A DNA stretch of 64,000 bases from Ascarosepion bandense (Eukaryota; Mollusca; Cephalopoda; Sepiida; Sepiidae). The translations under genes were made by a program, and so were the position numbers. This document shows, in pieces, positions 10,207 to 20,538 of the stretch; position 1 is the stretch's first letter; every line of letters begins with the position of its first letter. The notes under the pieces were generated by a model. That model saw nothing but the letters and a program-made list of their open reading frames with translations, had not been told where the DNA came from and ran no database searches. The DNA is taken from contig JBBBDQ010000192.1 of the NCBI GenBank assembly GCA_037127315.1, positions 2,074,501 through 2,138,500 of the forward strand. Reading direction: 5' to 3'.

Positions 10207-11160
10207 CTAGTCAGGAGCTAAGCAGGTAACTCTGTTGATGTCAAATGTTGAGACACCTTGCCTTACTAGCTTAATAATAACTTGCTTTGATTCCTGAAAG
10301 ATTTTTTCCAGGGTTTGGTCCCATGTGAATTTTGAATTCTTTTTAACAAGCTCTCGAAAGGGTAACATAATGGGACTTAAGGAATATGCCCAGGCAAGTT
10401 GGTTTACCAGACCAAACCAAGATCTTGCATCCGTGATAGTTTTAGGAACAGGGAAATTTAGGATGGCATTAAGCATAGATTCAGAAGGGGATACTCCTGA
10501 CAATGTTATTTGCAGTCCCCAAAACTGAACTGTCTTTACAAAATTGGAATTTATCTTTGTTGAGTACAATCCCATTTCGTGCGCATCTCATTAGAAAATC
10601 AAGGGTATGATAGAATGCCTCTTTGATGTTTGTGTCATAGAGCAAATCAATTTAACTTTTCTAGCAATGTCTTTTATAACCTCATCGTATCTGCGGGTGT
10701 ATGCATCATCAGATGCCAAGTAACCTTAAGGCATCCTAAGGTACACAAACCTTCCCCATTCTGTTATAAAAGTTGTAAGTGGTTGAGATTCCTCATCTAA
10801 TAGAATAGTGTGGTACCCATCGACAACATCCAGCACTGTTTTCTTGGTATTGGGCGGCACCTGCAATGCTAGCTGAACAGGTGAAGCAGTGTGGTGCGTT
10901 TCCCACTTGCATTGCGAATTGAGATGTTAATAATCAATGGTTCGTTTCGGTCGACCATCATATTTTGTTGTAATCACCATTGTGCTGCACCAATCTGTAG
11001 GAGTACCAACAGGCACTTGTTTTAATATGCCTCTTTCTATGTCTTGCATTAGAGCTTGCCTTACCGACTCTTTATGGTGGTAAGGAACAGGTATAGGTCT
11101 GTGCTTAGCTTTAGGGACTGCCCCCTCCTTTAAATGGATATGTGCAGGTTTACTAGACAT
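10207..11160 (-). pseudogene. Gypsy-M reverse transcriptase remnant
   Basis: The N-terminal piece (10927-11160) reads HIHLKEGAVPKAKHRPIPVPYHHKE, ERGILKQVPVGTPTDWCSTMVITTKYDGRPKRTIDY. The C-terminal piece (10207-10575) reads VQFWGLQITLSGVSPSESMLNAILNFPVPKTITDARSWFGLVNQLAW. The catalytic centre in between (10576-10926) is broken by stops and frameshifts and no intact YxDD is seen. An in-frame stop separates this from RNase H. Confidence 0.7.
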
Positions 11161-11207
11161 GGCTGGGAATTGTCCATCAGCCTTGAACGCTGAATTAGCA
11201 AATTCAG

Positions 11208-11666
11208 CTAGTAACCACTTTTCAGGTTTTCCACATTCTCTTCATTTGTTAGGAAGGGAAGTTCATTAGGGCGAATTGGTAGTTTAAAGTCTGTGGATTG
11301 CTTTTGCTCCTTATTAGGAAGGCAGACAGTTGCAGTGTAATCGGTAGGCATCCAATTTTCTTTGCTTGGGGCTGTAATAGGCATAGGTTTGGGAAAGTGA
11401 GGAGATAATATGCTTATGTAAATACAGGTGGCCTTGCTAAAATATAGATTATCAATATTATTGCATATATAGAGAGCTTGTTTTGTTGACATTTCTCCAA
11501 CACTGAACTGAATAGGAAGCCATCCATGGCATATAAGAGTTGAGCCCCCTACTTCACGAATAACTATTTTAGATGGGATCAAGTTACTTTCCTTGAGACC
11601 CATGCAATATAGGTGCATAGGTCCTCCTAGGCAGATAGTGGCCCCACTGTCTGGGAAGATCCTCAA
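11208..11666 (-). CDS. Gypsy-M aspartic protease fragment
   Basis: FPDSGATICLGG is the active-site motif (DSGA) of a retroelement protease, followed by ICHGWLPIQFSVGE as in the flap region. The frame is open for 152 codons and then stops before the RT. It lies downstream of gag, from which it is separated by an inserted SINE at 11680-12074. The 5' boundary of the domain was destroyed by that insertion. Confidence 0.7.
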   Translation of the reverse strand: MRIFPDSGATICLGGPMHLYCMGLKESNLIPSKIVIREVGGSTLICHGWLPIQFSVGEMSTKQALYICNNIDNLYFSKATCIYISILSPHFPKPMPITAPSKENWMPTDYTATVCLPNKEQKQSTDFKLPIRPNELPFLTNEENVENLKSGY

Positions 11667-11679
11667 TCGAGTGCTTTGA

Positions 11680-12074
11680 TTTTTTTTTTAATCGTATCAC
11701 CCCGAGCAAGGCGGTAACGCCACTGATGTGCAGGGGGCTACATAATAGTGAAAAGATTGGAAAAGAGAAAGCCTGAAACCACATCCTAAACAGGGAACAA
11801 GGGATGAGCCTCTTGACCTGTTCAATAGATGTGGGTGGAGTGTGAACCGGGCGATAGATAGATCTATCTACTTCAATTAAAAAAAAGAAGAAACCAAAGT
11901 GAGAAGATTGGAAAAGAGAAAACCGGAAACCACATCCTAAACAGGGAACAAGGGATGAGCCTCTTAACCTGTTCAATAGACGTGGGTGGAGTTTGAACCG
12001 GGCCATAGATAGATCTATCTACTCCAATTGATAGATCTATCTACTCCAATTGATAGATCTATCCACTCCAATTA
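11680..12074 (-). repeat. SINE inserted between gag and protease of Gypsy-M
   Basis: Same family as at 5627. On the minus strand it has two head/body units, each with a B-box-like GGTTCAAACTCC or GGTTCACACTCC, and a 3' tail ending in T/A-rich sequence at 11680. The 5' end carries three tandem 22-bp copies of AATTGGAGTAGATAGATCTA (12010-12074). Its presence separates the zinc-knuckle region of gag from the protease. Confidence 0.65.
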
Positions 12075-13196
12075 AATTTCCTGGAATGTCTTCATGATTT
12101 CTGGGGTTTGGCTCTGGAGAAAATGGGACTAGGATTGCTTCTATCTCCACAACACTATTTTTGTTGGGGGACACATACAAGCCTTTTTCCTGGTCAAATT
12201 GTACGTGTGCAATTAAACTGTCCATGTTAGCTTCATCATCTTGAAGGTCTCTCACTTCAAGAAAGTAGATTTTTGATCTGGATCGGCAAACATTTGAAAA
12301 ATGACCTCGAATTCCGCACGAGTTACATGTATGATCCCATGCAGGACATGCTTGTTGGCGGGTGCTGGTTCCTGGAATGCCATGCTTGTGGCTGCCACAT
12401 CCACTGCAACGCGAATCGTTTTTCCTTACATTTAGTTTTTTAGGGAATTCAGATTGAGGAATTTTTTTACTTGAGCCTTTTTTTCTTTGCAATAGGTTGA
12501 TACACGCAATGCTGCGATTTCACGTGTTCCTGCCATTTATGCTTGGTCATAGAGTGCTGCCTCAAATGCGCCGGCATGGTTGATATTTTGCTCGTGGGTC
12601 TTTTTGCTAGTAGGTCAGCTTGGAGGGCATCATTTGCTGTGCCTCTGACCAGCTGGTCTTTGATATAGATATCCGATAGGTCATGACTGCAAATGGAACA
12701 TGTAAAATGACAATCTTGCGCCATGCTTCTGAGGTGGATGACAAATTGCTGGACTGATTCCCCTTGGCTTTGAGAAATTGAGGCAAAAGAATCTATGAAC
12801 CATGGGGTTCGATTTTTTTGTGACCAATGCCTCCAACATGTCCAGGAGTCTATTTGGTTTTTCGGAGAAAAACTTGGGGTATGTGTTTATGATAGAAGTT
12901 TGCACAGTCTCATCGACACAATTATATAATTGGATGTTGGTTTGTGTAAGGGGCATATTTGTCATTCGTACAAATACTTCCCAGTCAATCCTTAACTTTC
13001 GGAATTGCTGAGATATATCTGAATGGAGCTGGGGGAGTTTAACTGCAGGCGTCTTTGTGTAGCTATCTAATGTCAAAGACTGCTCTTTTGCTAGTTTTAA
13101 GATAGCCAGTGCATGCCCCATGGTTGTGACACCTAGCTCTTTGAGGATGTCTTGGTCTATCATAGTGAGGCTATCCTTGGTGATGCTTTCTTTCAC
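12075..13196 (-). pseudogene. Gypsy-M gag
   Basis: The N-terminal frame (12681-13196) has SLTMIDQDILKELGVTTMGHALAILKLA, which looks like a SAM-type helix bundle, then KLPQLHSDISQQFRKLRIDWEVF of the capsid region. A frameshift leads to AQDCHFTCSICSHDLSDIYIKDQLVRGT. Another leads to the zinc-finger part with CSGCGSHKHG and the knuckle CNSCGIRGHFSNVC (CX2CX4HX4C). At least two frameshifts are needed, so the gene is inactive. It is the first gene after the 5' LTR in minus-strand order. Confidence 0.75.
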
Positions 13197-13323
13197 AAAA
13201 AATTCAGCATAAGTCCTGGCAGAGTCAGCTGGAATGCAAATTTCGACAAGTAGCTCTTACCAATCATTCCATCCTGTCCGCAGCGCTATGTAAATATCTT
13301 GTGGAAGAACCAGCCAGTACGCA
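13197..13323 (-). other. Gypsy-M untranslated leader
   Basis: Between gag and the LTR, the minus-strand sequence CTGGCTGGTTCTTCCACA (near 13302-13319) sits where a primer-binding site would be expected. GCGCTGCGGACAGGATGG lies further in. I cannot assign the primer tRNA. Confidence 0.35.
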
Positions 13324-13343
13324 ACTAGAATAGAAGTTGGGTC
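13324..13343. repeat. 20-bp target-site duplication of Tx1-R, left copy
   Basis: ACTAGAATAGAAGTTGGGTC here is identical to 18106-18125. The two copies bracket Tx1-R exactly. It is LTR sequence of Gypsy-M. Confidence 0.9.
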
Positions 13344-13350
13344 AATATTT

Positions 13351-13369
13351 ATTTGTATGAAATACAAAT
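13351..13369 (-). other. Terminal 3' hairpin of Tx1-R
   Basis: On the minus strand ATTTGTAT-TTC-ATACAAAT forms a perfect 8-bp stem, followed by AAATA and the target duplication. The equivalent hairpins of Tx1-A (23179-23200) and Tx1-B (29455-29473) have different arms that are again perfectly paired. A role in recognition by the element's RT is inferred. Confidence 0.6.
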
Positions 13370-14018
13370 TGTGGCACAAAGCCGAAAAGGGGAGGGGTAG
13401 AGGGTGGTGCCTCACTGAATTATCCTATACCTAGCTAAACACTATCACGATCCAGTCGCACATTACAATTTACACATTCACCACAAGAACCCATCCATCA
13501 GCTCCCAATCCTTTATACACCACAATGCCACAAATTTGCAAGGGGCACTTAAAAAAGGGGGAAAACCCATAACAATAAAAATGCATTTATATACAATATA
13601 ATATATAATATAAAACATTTAATGAAAGATGGGAGAGGGATGAACCCGAAAACAAACTAAAAATACAACAAATTTTTAAAACAAAATAATAAACAATGTT
13701 AGTAAGACACGTCCATCCCAGAAAAAGAGCGGCCGCTGTATTCCGCCATACGGCGAAATCAAGAAGCACATCCGCTAAGTGAGTGGAGGTGGGGTAACAA
13801 AAATTAATGGTATGGGACAATCAAAAGCTGAACCAGCCGAGATAAAAGAAGGCCAAAACAAACTGGGGAGGTTGGGAATTTCGACTTGGATCATAACAAA
13901 AGAGAAAGCCGTGTACAGGCTAGGAACACATTCATTCACATTAACTAGGTACACAAAAGAAAGCTATCTTAACAATGGGAGGGTTCCAAAAGAATCTACC
14001 CCGATGTAACCAGCAGAT
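13370..14018 (-). other. 3' UTR of Tx1-R
   Basis: Non-coding; matches the 3' UTRs at 22576-23178 and 28782-29454, for example CTAGGTATAGGATA (13424-13437 in reverse) and the block CTCCCCTTTTCGGCTTTGTGCCACAA. Open frames inside it are chance frames. Confidence 0.7.
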
Positions 14019-16800
14019 CTAAAAGAGAAAATCAAAGCTAGCCCCGTTCACGCGAACCAGGCTCGCCATATTTACCCAACTTTTGCTGAAGTCTGTCAAA
14101 GTCAAACGTTTCCAATCAGTTCTAATCCTTATTTTGAGCATCAATTCAAAATATCGGATCAGATCCTGATATGAAAACGCAGACCTTGCAAGACTTCCTC
14201 CTTTCGCGTCGTCCAAATCACCATTCGAGCAGTGGCTAACAGCGACAGAACCACCATACGCTTCATCCCAGAAAATGGGGGCGACACATTGCCGCAGGCA
14301 AATGAGCACAATCAATGAGCACAAGCTCTCGTGGCGCGATACGAGCAGTCAACTCGCCGACATGGTCCCATAGAGGGCGAACCTGCGAACAATGGTAGAA
14401 GGCGTGCGAAGCCGTTTCTTTCATGCCAAGGTTACAATCTGGCAAATCCACCAGGCCCCATATGAAGGCCATGTCATTGAGAGGCAACCGATTTCGAGCC
14501 AATCGCCAGGTGAGCGAAAACAGAGTTGAGGAAATAATCGGTACCTGGCGCCGAAGACCAGAACGAGCGAAACTCGTCCACCGACAAGCGGAGCACATCA
14601 CGTAATGAATCCTTCGCGACGCCCTCCACTAACACACGATAGCAGACTCTCCTAGGCCGTGAAAGGTCACTGGACCGTGGAATGGCCCATAAGGCCGCCA
14701 GACATTCGAGGAGAAAACTCGATCGCCTTCGAGGCTTACAGTACTGCCTCGAGATTGGGGGAGTGATAGTAAGGCTAGGGAACATGTTCCTCACTATCCC
14801 CGTCAGCAATGAGTCATCCAAAATCGCTTGCCTGAGAAAAACCAGCCTTGACGTCACCATATGCCCCATCAGGTACGGCATTTCCAGACCCCCATGACAC
14901 GGACGTTAGTAACAGACACGTTTGTCGACGTAGTGTTTGCGTCCTCTCGACAAAATGGAGAATAGCAAACGCGCGATAGTCTCCCTACACCATTTACAAA
15001 GTGGAAGTACTGACAACCGGTAAAGGATAATGGGAAAGACGTATGTAGCACACGCCTTAGCCAAACCCTTTAATGACAAATTCTTTCGACGCCAAATCTT
15101 GGCCGACGCGCCGACCTTTGCCAGTACTTCCGACCAATATTTCTTCAACTGGAGGTCGGGCCCAAACCACAATCCAAGAAGCGGACCGGACCGTCTGTCT
15201 AGTCGAAGGGCCCCGGGAGGGTAACACCCTTGCAGGCACCTAAGCGCAAGTCGGACTACTTGTTGCAGTAATCTTGGCCCCTGTCACCTGTTCTTACTGT
15301 TCAAGCGCCTTCTGTACCACCTTGATGTCACTCCGGGAGGACACGAAAGTAGTGACGTCATCGGTGTATGCAGAAACCCTGGCTCGAGCACCATCAGGGA
15401 CAGCGTTCACCTGTACCATAGCCGTGTGGGATTGATACAGGAGGCTAATCCAGCGGCGGAAGTTGGTTTCGAATCCAGCGGCCTGCAGGACAGCCGCCAG
15501 GTAATGATGGTCAACCCTATCAAATGCCTTGGACTGATCTAAATTGATCAGCGAGGCTTCTTCGTAGTCTTTTATCCCCTATAATGATCGTGCGTATCAG
15601 ATGCAGGTTGCTCTAAATTGTTCGGCCCTTCACAGCACAAGTTTTCTCAGATCCCAATAGAGACTCAGCAACTAATTGCACACGATTTTGCAAGATCTTT
15701 GCCAAAATCTTGAACTCTGTGTTTAGCAGAATTATGGGCCGGTAACCCTCTAACTCCTTCCCCACATCCTTGCCCTTTCTCAACAGCGTGATCACATCCC
15801 TGGTGAACCGGTTGGGGATGGACCCCTGCCGGAACCAGTTGTTGAACACGACAGTCAAAACCAGGACAATGATATGCGACAGCCTCAAGTACAATTCATA
15901 GGGCAAACCATCGAGACCTGGCGATTTGCCTCTGCCGACCTTCTTCAAAGCCGCGTAGACTTCGCCCTCCGTAATCTCTCCCTCGCAGCTAGCTGCATCA
16001 GCCGGCAAAAGCCGGGGGAAGTCAGCCAAATAGCTCCTCATCACGGAGATCAGGCTCCTTGGTAAACAGGATCTCGAAATGCCGCCGAAACGCCTCGCAC
16101 ATGTCGTAAGTCGACCGAAGAGTATGTCCCTCCGGGTTGCGAACCTCTCGAATGTACCAGTCGCCGCCACGGCGAATATCTTCCTTGTGCAGTTCTGCGC
16201 CCATGTTCACAGCTTCGGAAGACATCTTGCTTAACCTATTTCTAATTACCTGGCCCATGTAACAATCGCTATTCGACCGCTCCACGGCCTCCTTAGCTAT
16301 GGCTATCTCTCGGGAGTAATTAGCTCTAAGTGTCTTCACCTTGCCAGACTTTTCTAGTTTGAGCCGTTTGCTGAACTTAGTGGTGAAAGACCTAATACTA
16401 TTTTCTAAATCTACCCGGGCACAAACACGTTTGTGGTTCGAGTAACCTAACCAGTGGAACGTTGGACAATCTAAAAGATCTATGTCGGCTTCACGAACTT
16501 ATATTGGTAGAATCCCAACTATTAGCCCATGTCCACATCTTCCCACCTTTGTGATCGACCCGAAATCCTCGATGAGATCGACCAAGCTACGATCACGTGC
16601 CTTCACTCTAGTTCCCCACCCTCTATCAAACTTTGGGTCCAGGATGGCATTCCAGTCCCCCACTAGGAGACTGAGTCGCTTCAGTAAAAGTGGTTTCTGG
16701 TTGGGAAGGGGTGTTTTTTGGGGAGAAGGTTGGGAAGAAGTTTTTTGCGTTATGGATAGGGGTGCGGAGAAAAGCCTAGAAAAAGTTCTAGTCGGGGAGA
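14019..16800 (-). pseudogene. Tx1-R ORF2 (endonuclease remnant and RT)
   Basis: The front of the endonuclease is missing; sequence begins with RLSLLVGDWNAILDPKFDRGWG, fused to the ORF1 linker. RT follows: GKSPGLDGLPYELYLRLSHI, RFTRDVITLLRKGKDVGKELEGYRPI, AVKGRTI. After a stop and frameshift come the motif-A region (NLDQSKAFD) and an active-site box YTDD (family form YADD). The conserved RQGCPLS block between them is deleted (join near 15400-15420). C-terminal blocks WDHVGELTARIAPREL and FSKSWVNMASLVRVNGASLDFLF reach the stop at 14019. Inactive. Confidence 0.85.
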
Positions 16801-16907
16801 CGGAATGACTCCTCCCCTTTGCCTTTTCTGACTGGTGATGCAGGAGCAGATTGGGTCTTGGTGATCACCCGCTCTGTCCTGCCACGTTCTGCCACGTATA
16901 CTTTCCC

Positions 16908-18000
16908 CTATTTTTGGGTAGTTTCTTCTTCCTCTTCCCTTCCCCTTTTTAGGGACGACGACCGCGGTGGAGGCATTTCCTCCACCTCCATATCCTTGCT
17001 TGGTATCTGTTGTTGTTGCTGCGGCTGATTTTGTTGTTGTTGTTTCTGCTGCTCTTGTTGTTGTTGTTTAACCTCTTTACGAGGCTTCCTTTTTTCTGGG
17101 GATGGTGGTTTCTCATGTTGACGAGGAGGGGAAGCCACTTTCTTCCTCCTCTTAACCACCTCCGTCCACTCACTACTTCCATCCTCGGCTTTTTTTGCCT
17201 CGGCGACCGGTATTTTTGCGACCGGCGGTGTTGTTGGTGGCACTTGTTCCACAGCTAATTTTTTTCTGGGACATGCTTTGAAAATATGGCCCGTCTCTCC
17301 ACAGGCCCAACAATGTGGTTTCCGACCCTCAACCACAATAAATAATTTCCTACCCCTACATATAAAGTATCGGGGATTTTTAAAAAATTGGGTCTGTCCA
17401 CCACAATGTTTACGCATACATCTTCAGTGGGCACACCTGCCTTGCTCAATACTCGCGCCACCTTCTCCACTGCTCCATACCTCGCAAAAAAGCTCCAACG
17501 TGGTCACACGAAATTTCAACTGGTACACCATGGATAAGTACTTTGGTCTTTCTAGTACCCATGTACTCAGTCTGCAGTCTTATCCCTTTCGCAGTCAACG
17601 TGCTTCCTGCTAAATTTTCGGCTTCATTTTCGGAATTCAGCAGAACGTTTCACATTGCTCGAGATCTTCGTGCCAGTATCTTAGTGACAATATTCAGGCT
17701 CTTTAGGGTTTTCTCCATGTTCTCCCTGCTTATGCCAAGGAATTTACGGGTTTTCGCATCCGATGTCAACAGGGAGATAGTTTTAACTGATATCACATCC
17801 ATGACATCCGGAATGACTACCAGCTCGTTGTCTACAATATAATCCTTATATTTGTCCTTCATTTGCGAGTAATAATTGGCGTCCTTCTTGGTCGGAGTTT
17901 TAGCCCACACCGAGAGCGAAGGAATCACCGTCGGGTCTGCGTCAGATATTGAGGGCTGGGAAGACGAAGCTATAATTTGACTTCCCCCCGCCCCCGTCAT
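16908..18000 (-). pseudogene. Tx1-R ORF1 (RRM/CCHC nucleic-acid-binding protein)
   Basis: The likely start is the ATG at 17998-18000 (MTGAGGSQ). The N-terminal frame ends in a stop after KILARRSRAM. The RRM-like part lies in shifted frames (VEKVARVLSKAGVPTEDV). A CCHC knuckle CWACGETGHIFKAC follows, then a Pro/Lys/Gln-rich linker with long Gln runs (17000-17075) and SSSLKRGREEEEETTQK before the stop at 16908. The conserved C-terminal block seen in Tx1-A and Tx1-B is absent, removed by the deletion that also took the endonuclease front. Confidence 0.8.
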
Positions 18001-18105
18001 GACACAAATTTTTCACAAAAAGTTCAATAATAAAACTGGTGACAAAAATGACGTACTGACAGGTAACAAAACTCCAAGTGACAAAGATTCAACTGCACTT
18101 TGTTT

Positions 18106-18125
18106 ACTAGAATAGAAGTTGGGTC
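18106..18125. repeat. 20-bp target-site duplication of Tx1-R, right copy
   Basis: Identical to 13324-13343. The LTR of Gypsy-M continues directly to the right (TAACTGAC...). Confidence 0.9.
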
Positions 18126-18318
18126 TAACTGACAAAAAACAAACAAACAAAAAAACCCTGGAGCAAATTGGTAGGTGGTTTAAGTAATAACCTGGGAGAT
18201 TCCATTCTGTTACAGGCAAGTCTATTCCGTAATCAGTGATTCACTGATAATTTCAGTGTGTACATTGAGCTCCATAAATATTCAGCACAATATCCACCAT
18301 TTGTCTTTGGGCCGCATA
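18126..18318 (-). repeat. Middle piece of the Gypsy-M 5' LTR
   Basis: Matches 7900-8085 of the intact LTR (TAGGTGGTTTAAGTAATAACC, GTGTACATTGAGCTCCATAAAT, CACAATATCCACCATTTGTC). It ends at TGTCTTTGGGCCGCATA, the left copy of the target duplication for the Tx1-A/Tx1-B pair. The rest of the LTR resumes at 29481. Confidence 0.75.
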
Positions 18319-18687
18319 CAACGCGTGTTCTTCTTTTCTGGCACTATTGTCATTTGTGGAGAAAGTATCTGCGCAGCTAAGGTTCGATAACGCACAAAAT
18401 TGGGGTTTCGCTCGTTGGTTCGTTAAAGTTCGTTTTGGTTCGGTACGCCCAAGTCGGTACGCTAAAAGTTGGTACGGAACGAGAAAGTTGGTACGATAAA
18501 CTTGGTACGGAACGCTAAAATTACTTTGCGATCAGTAATTGGGGTTCGAAAAAAATTAGTGGTACGATATCTGTGGGCGTGTGAGCAATAAGTGGTGGTC
18601 GAGGGTCCCAACACCCGTTGGGATTGCCCGAGTAACGGGCAAACTCGACCTAAAAACCGGGTCGTAGCCTCCAGGCGCAGGAGGAAC
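18319..18687 (+). promoter_or_regulatory. 5' UTR of Tx1-A with iterated GGTACG motifs
   Basis: Between 18437 and 18565 the motif GGTACG recurs six times (TTCGGTACGC, GTCGGTACGC, TTGGTACGGAACG and similar) with irregular spacing. The Tx1-B 5' UTR has fewer, degraded copies (23310-23330). As LINEs of this group carry an internal promoter in the 5' UTR, these are candidate factor-binding sites; that is inference. Confidence 0.5.
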
Positions 18688-20538
18688 ATGGCAGACGGGT
18701 CACCCGTTCCTTCCACCTCGATGTGGGATGCAAAGGAAGGAGACTGGAAAGTTGGTCAGGCTGGGGACCAGGCAATTATCGTAAAAAAGGTGTCGGCTTG
18801 GCAAAGCGAAACGTTTGGTAACCCCATTTCGCAGGCTTCAAGTAAGCCAGTATCTCCCATTCCTTCCACCTCCGGTAAAAAGGATGGGAAAGTGAGAAAG
18901 GGGGAGGACTATTACACGTCCTTACAGGAAAAATATGAGGAATACATTTCTGGGACGGAATTGCTGTCTGTCCCAGAAACGCTTGCATCGATCGAGCCTA
19001 GGATTATTTCATTGGTAACCAGTGATGCCAAGACACTCAAACTGATGGGTGTCAATAGGGACACGATAGAAGAGACAATTAAGACACTCAAGATCAAGAC
19101 AAGAGCAGTGGCGAGGAGCCATGCAATGTGGGACGTCCTGCTTGGGAGCATGGAGGAGGCCAAGCAACTAACAGGAACCACACTAGTCACAAATACCTTG
19201 AGTCTCCAGACGGAATATATGGGCACGAGAAAAACCAAAGTTACTCTTCATGGAGTACCAATGGACATCACTCATGACCACCTAGGTGCATTCTTCTCGA
19301 AATATGGAAGAGTAGCCAAAGTATCATCCGTCCTGTCGAAAGCTGGTTTTATGACTGGAGACGTCACACTGCAGGTGAGGGTAACAAGAAAAGAATTTGC
19401 GGCCATACCCAACATCCTCACCTGCAGGGGACGATCGATTTACGTGCTGGTTGAAGGAAGAAGACCAAGTTGTTGGGCATGTGGGGCAACTGACCACGTT
19501 GCCAAGGCATGCCCAACAAAAGCCCCGACGCTGAAAGTGCAGGCAACGCAACCAACACAATCAACACAGGCAGAGGATATCACACCTAGCCAAGTCATTA
19601 CAAAGCAGCAGTTGACAACAAAACAGACGGCAAAAGATGGTGAGTGGGTGGTGGTAGGGAAAAAGAGCAAAACTTCTTCTGTTAAGCCTACGCAGAAGCC
19701 AACCTCACCAGCAAAGTCAACTTCACCAGCAAAATCAGCAAAATCACCCCCAACAGCACAATCACCAGCAGTAGACTCACCAACAAAGACGCCAACAAAG
19801 ACACCTTTATCGCCTCCCAAGCAGGATGACCCACGGATAAAACAGAAAAAGGAAGCAGCAAACAGAGAAGAGGAAGATATGGAGACACAGAGGTCGTCCT
19901 CTCTTAAACGTGGAAGAGAATTGGGTGAAAAACCCAAGTCGCTACGGAAAAGTAGAAATATGGAGAAGAAGCCTGGAAAAACGAGATCATCGTCGGTACC
20001 GGAATCTCCGGTCGAAACTTCATACGCAGACAAAGCCAAGAGTCTTCCGCCTTGCCCACAAAAACCTTCCCAGACCCCAACCTTCAAGTTGATCCACCTG
20101 TCACCATCTCCATCCCCTACACCTGAGCCCACTCTCTTGCCAACCCGAGCAAAAAAGAAAAAAGCTCTGCCCCAAGGGGGAGACTTACTAAAGGTGGATG
20201 AGGAACTAGTCAAAGAATGGACTGTACAAAGGCGAAAGCTATTAAAGCCTTTATTAAAATTAAGAATGGTAGATGGACTTTCTACCGAAGATCCCAAGAA
20301 CTTTTCCCGGGCCCCAGGTGTCATCACCCTCATTAGAAACACAGGTGGCAACCTGAGGGTCTGGGACCACATTGAAGCGGTTGAAAAGTATTATGATTGC
20401 ATCAACATGTATTTAAGTAATACTCCTGAATTGAAAAAAATGTCCAAAGCTTGTACAGGGAGGACCCCCGTTTTGCTCCACCCCTGTTTGTATAGGACAT
20501 TAAAACTAACGTATGCTTGCCCTATGAATTGTTCTTGA
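18688..20538 (+). CDS. Tx1-A ORF1: RRM + CCHC protein
   Basis: I choose the ATG at 18688 because the context GCAGGAGGAACATGGC is shared with Tx1-B (ATG at 23397); the frame is open further upstream without an ATG. Residues 184-257 look like a non-canonical RRM (TKVTLHGVPMDITHDHLG, SIYVLVEGRRP). A CCHC knuckle CWACGATDHVAKAC follows at 262-275. Next comes a long Pro/Ser/Thr/Lys linker with SPAKS-type repeats and SSSLKRGRE, then a conserved block (TEDPKNFSRAPGVITLIRN, RTPVLLHPCLYRTLKLTY). The true C-terminus is lost: the last residues (ACPMNCS) come from ORF2 in the wrong frame at the deletion join. The frame is otherwise uninterrupted, so this is the best-preserved ORF1 here. Confidence 0.85.
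   Translation: MADGSPVPSTSMWDAKEGDWKVGQAGDQAIIVKKVSAWQSETFGNPISQASSKPVSPIPSTSGKKDGKVRKGEDYYTSLQEKYEEYISGTELLSVPETLASIEPRIISLVTSDAKTLKLMGVNRDTIEETIKTLKIKTRAVARSHAMWDVLLGSMEEAKQLTGTTLVTNTLSLQTEYMGTRKTKVTLHGVPMDITHDHLGAFFSKYGRVAKVSSVLSKAGFMTGDVTLQVRVTRKEFAAIPNILTCRGRSIYVLVEGRRPSCWACGATDHVAKACPTKAPTLKVQATQPTQSTQAEDITPSQVITKQQLTTKQTAKDGEWVVVGKKSKTSSVKPTQKPTSPAKSTSPAKSAKSPPTAQSPAVDSPTKTPTKTPLSPPKQDDPRIKQKKEAANREEEDMETQRSSSLKRGRELGEKPKSLRKSRNMEKKPGKTRSSSVPESPVETSYADKAKSLPPCPQKPSQTPTFKLIHLSPSPSPTPEPTLLPTRAKKKKALPQGGDLLKVDEELVKEWTVQRRKLLKPLLKLRMVDGLSTEDPKNFSRAPGVITLIRNTGGNLRVWDHIEAVEKYYDCINMYLSNTPELKKMSKACTGRTPVLLHPCLYRTLKLTYACPMNCS

Larger units (their letters stand above)
13344..18105 (-). mobile_element. 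Tx1-R: L1/Tx1-like LINE inserted in the Gypsy-M LTR
   Basis: 4.76-kb insertion on the minus strand between perfect 20-bp direct repeats. It has a 5' UTR (18001-18105), ORF1 (RRM/CCHC type), ORF2 (partial endonuclease, RT), a 3' UTR and the family's terminal hairpin at 13351-13369. It is inactive: ORF1 is frameshifted, the ORF1/ORF2 junction with the front of the endonuclease is deleted, and a central RT block is missing. The long, perfect target duplication is typical of target-primed reverse transcription. Confidence 0.85.

Noticed and set aside
16482..16808. 108-codon plus-strand frame
   Set aside because: Antisense to the endonuclease remnant of Tx1-R, whose minus-strand residues (GDWNAILDPK, FHWLGY) are recognisable.
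19440..20372. 310-codon open frame on the minus strand
   Set aside because: It is antisense to Tx1-A ORF1, in the low-complexity Pro/Ser/Lys linker. Residues are Ser/Phe/Gly-rich with no domain, and no counterpart frame is kept antisense to the other copies.
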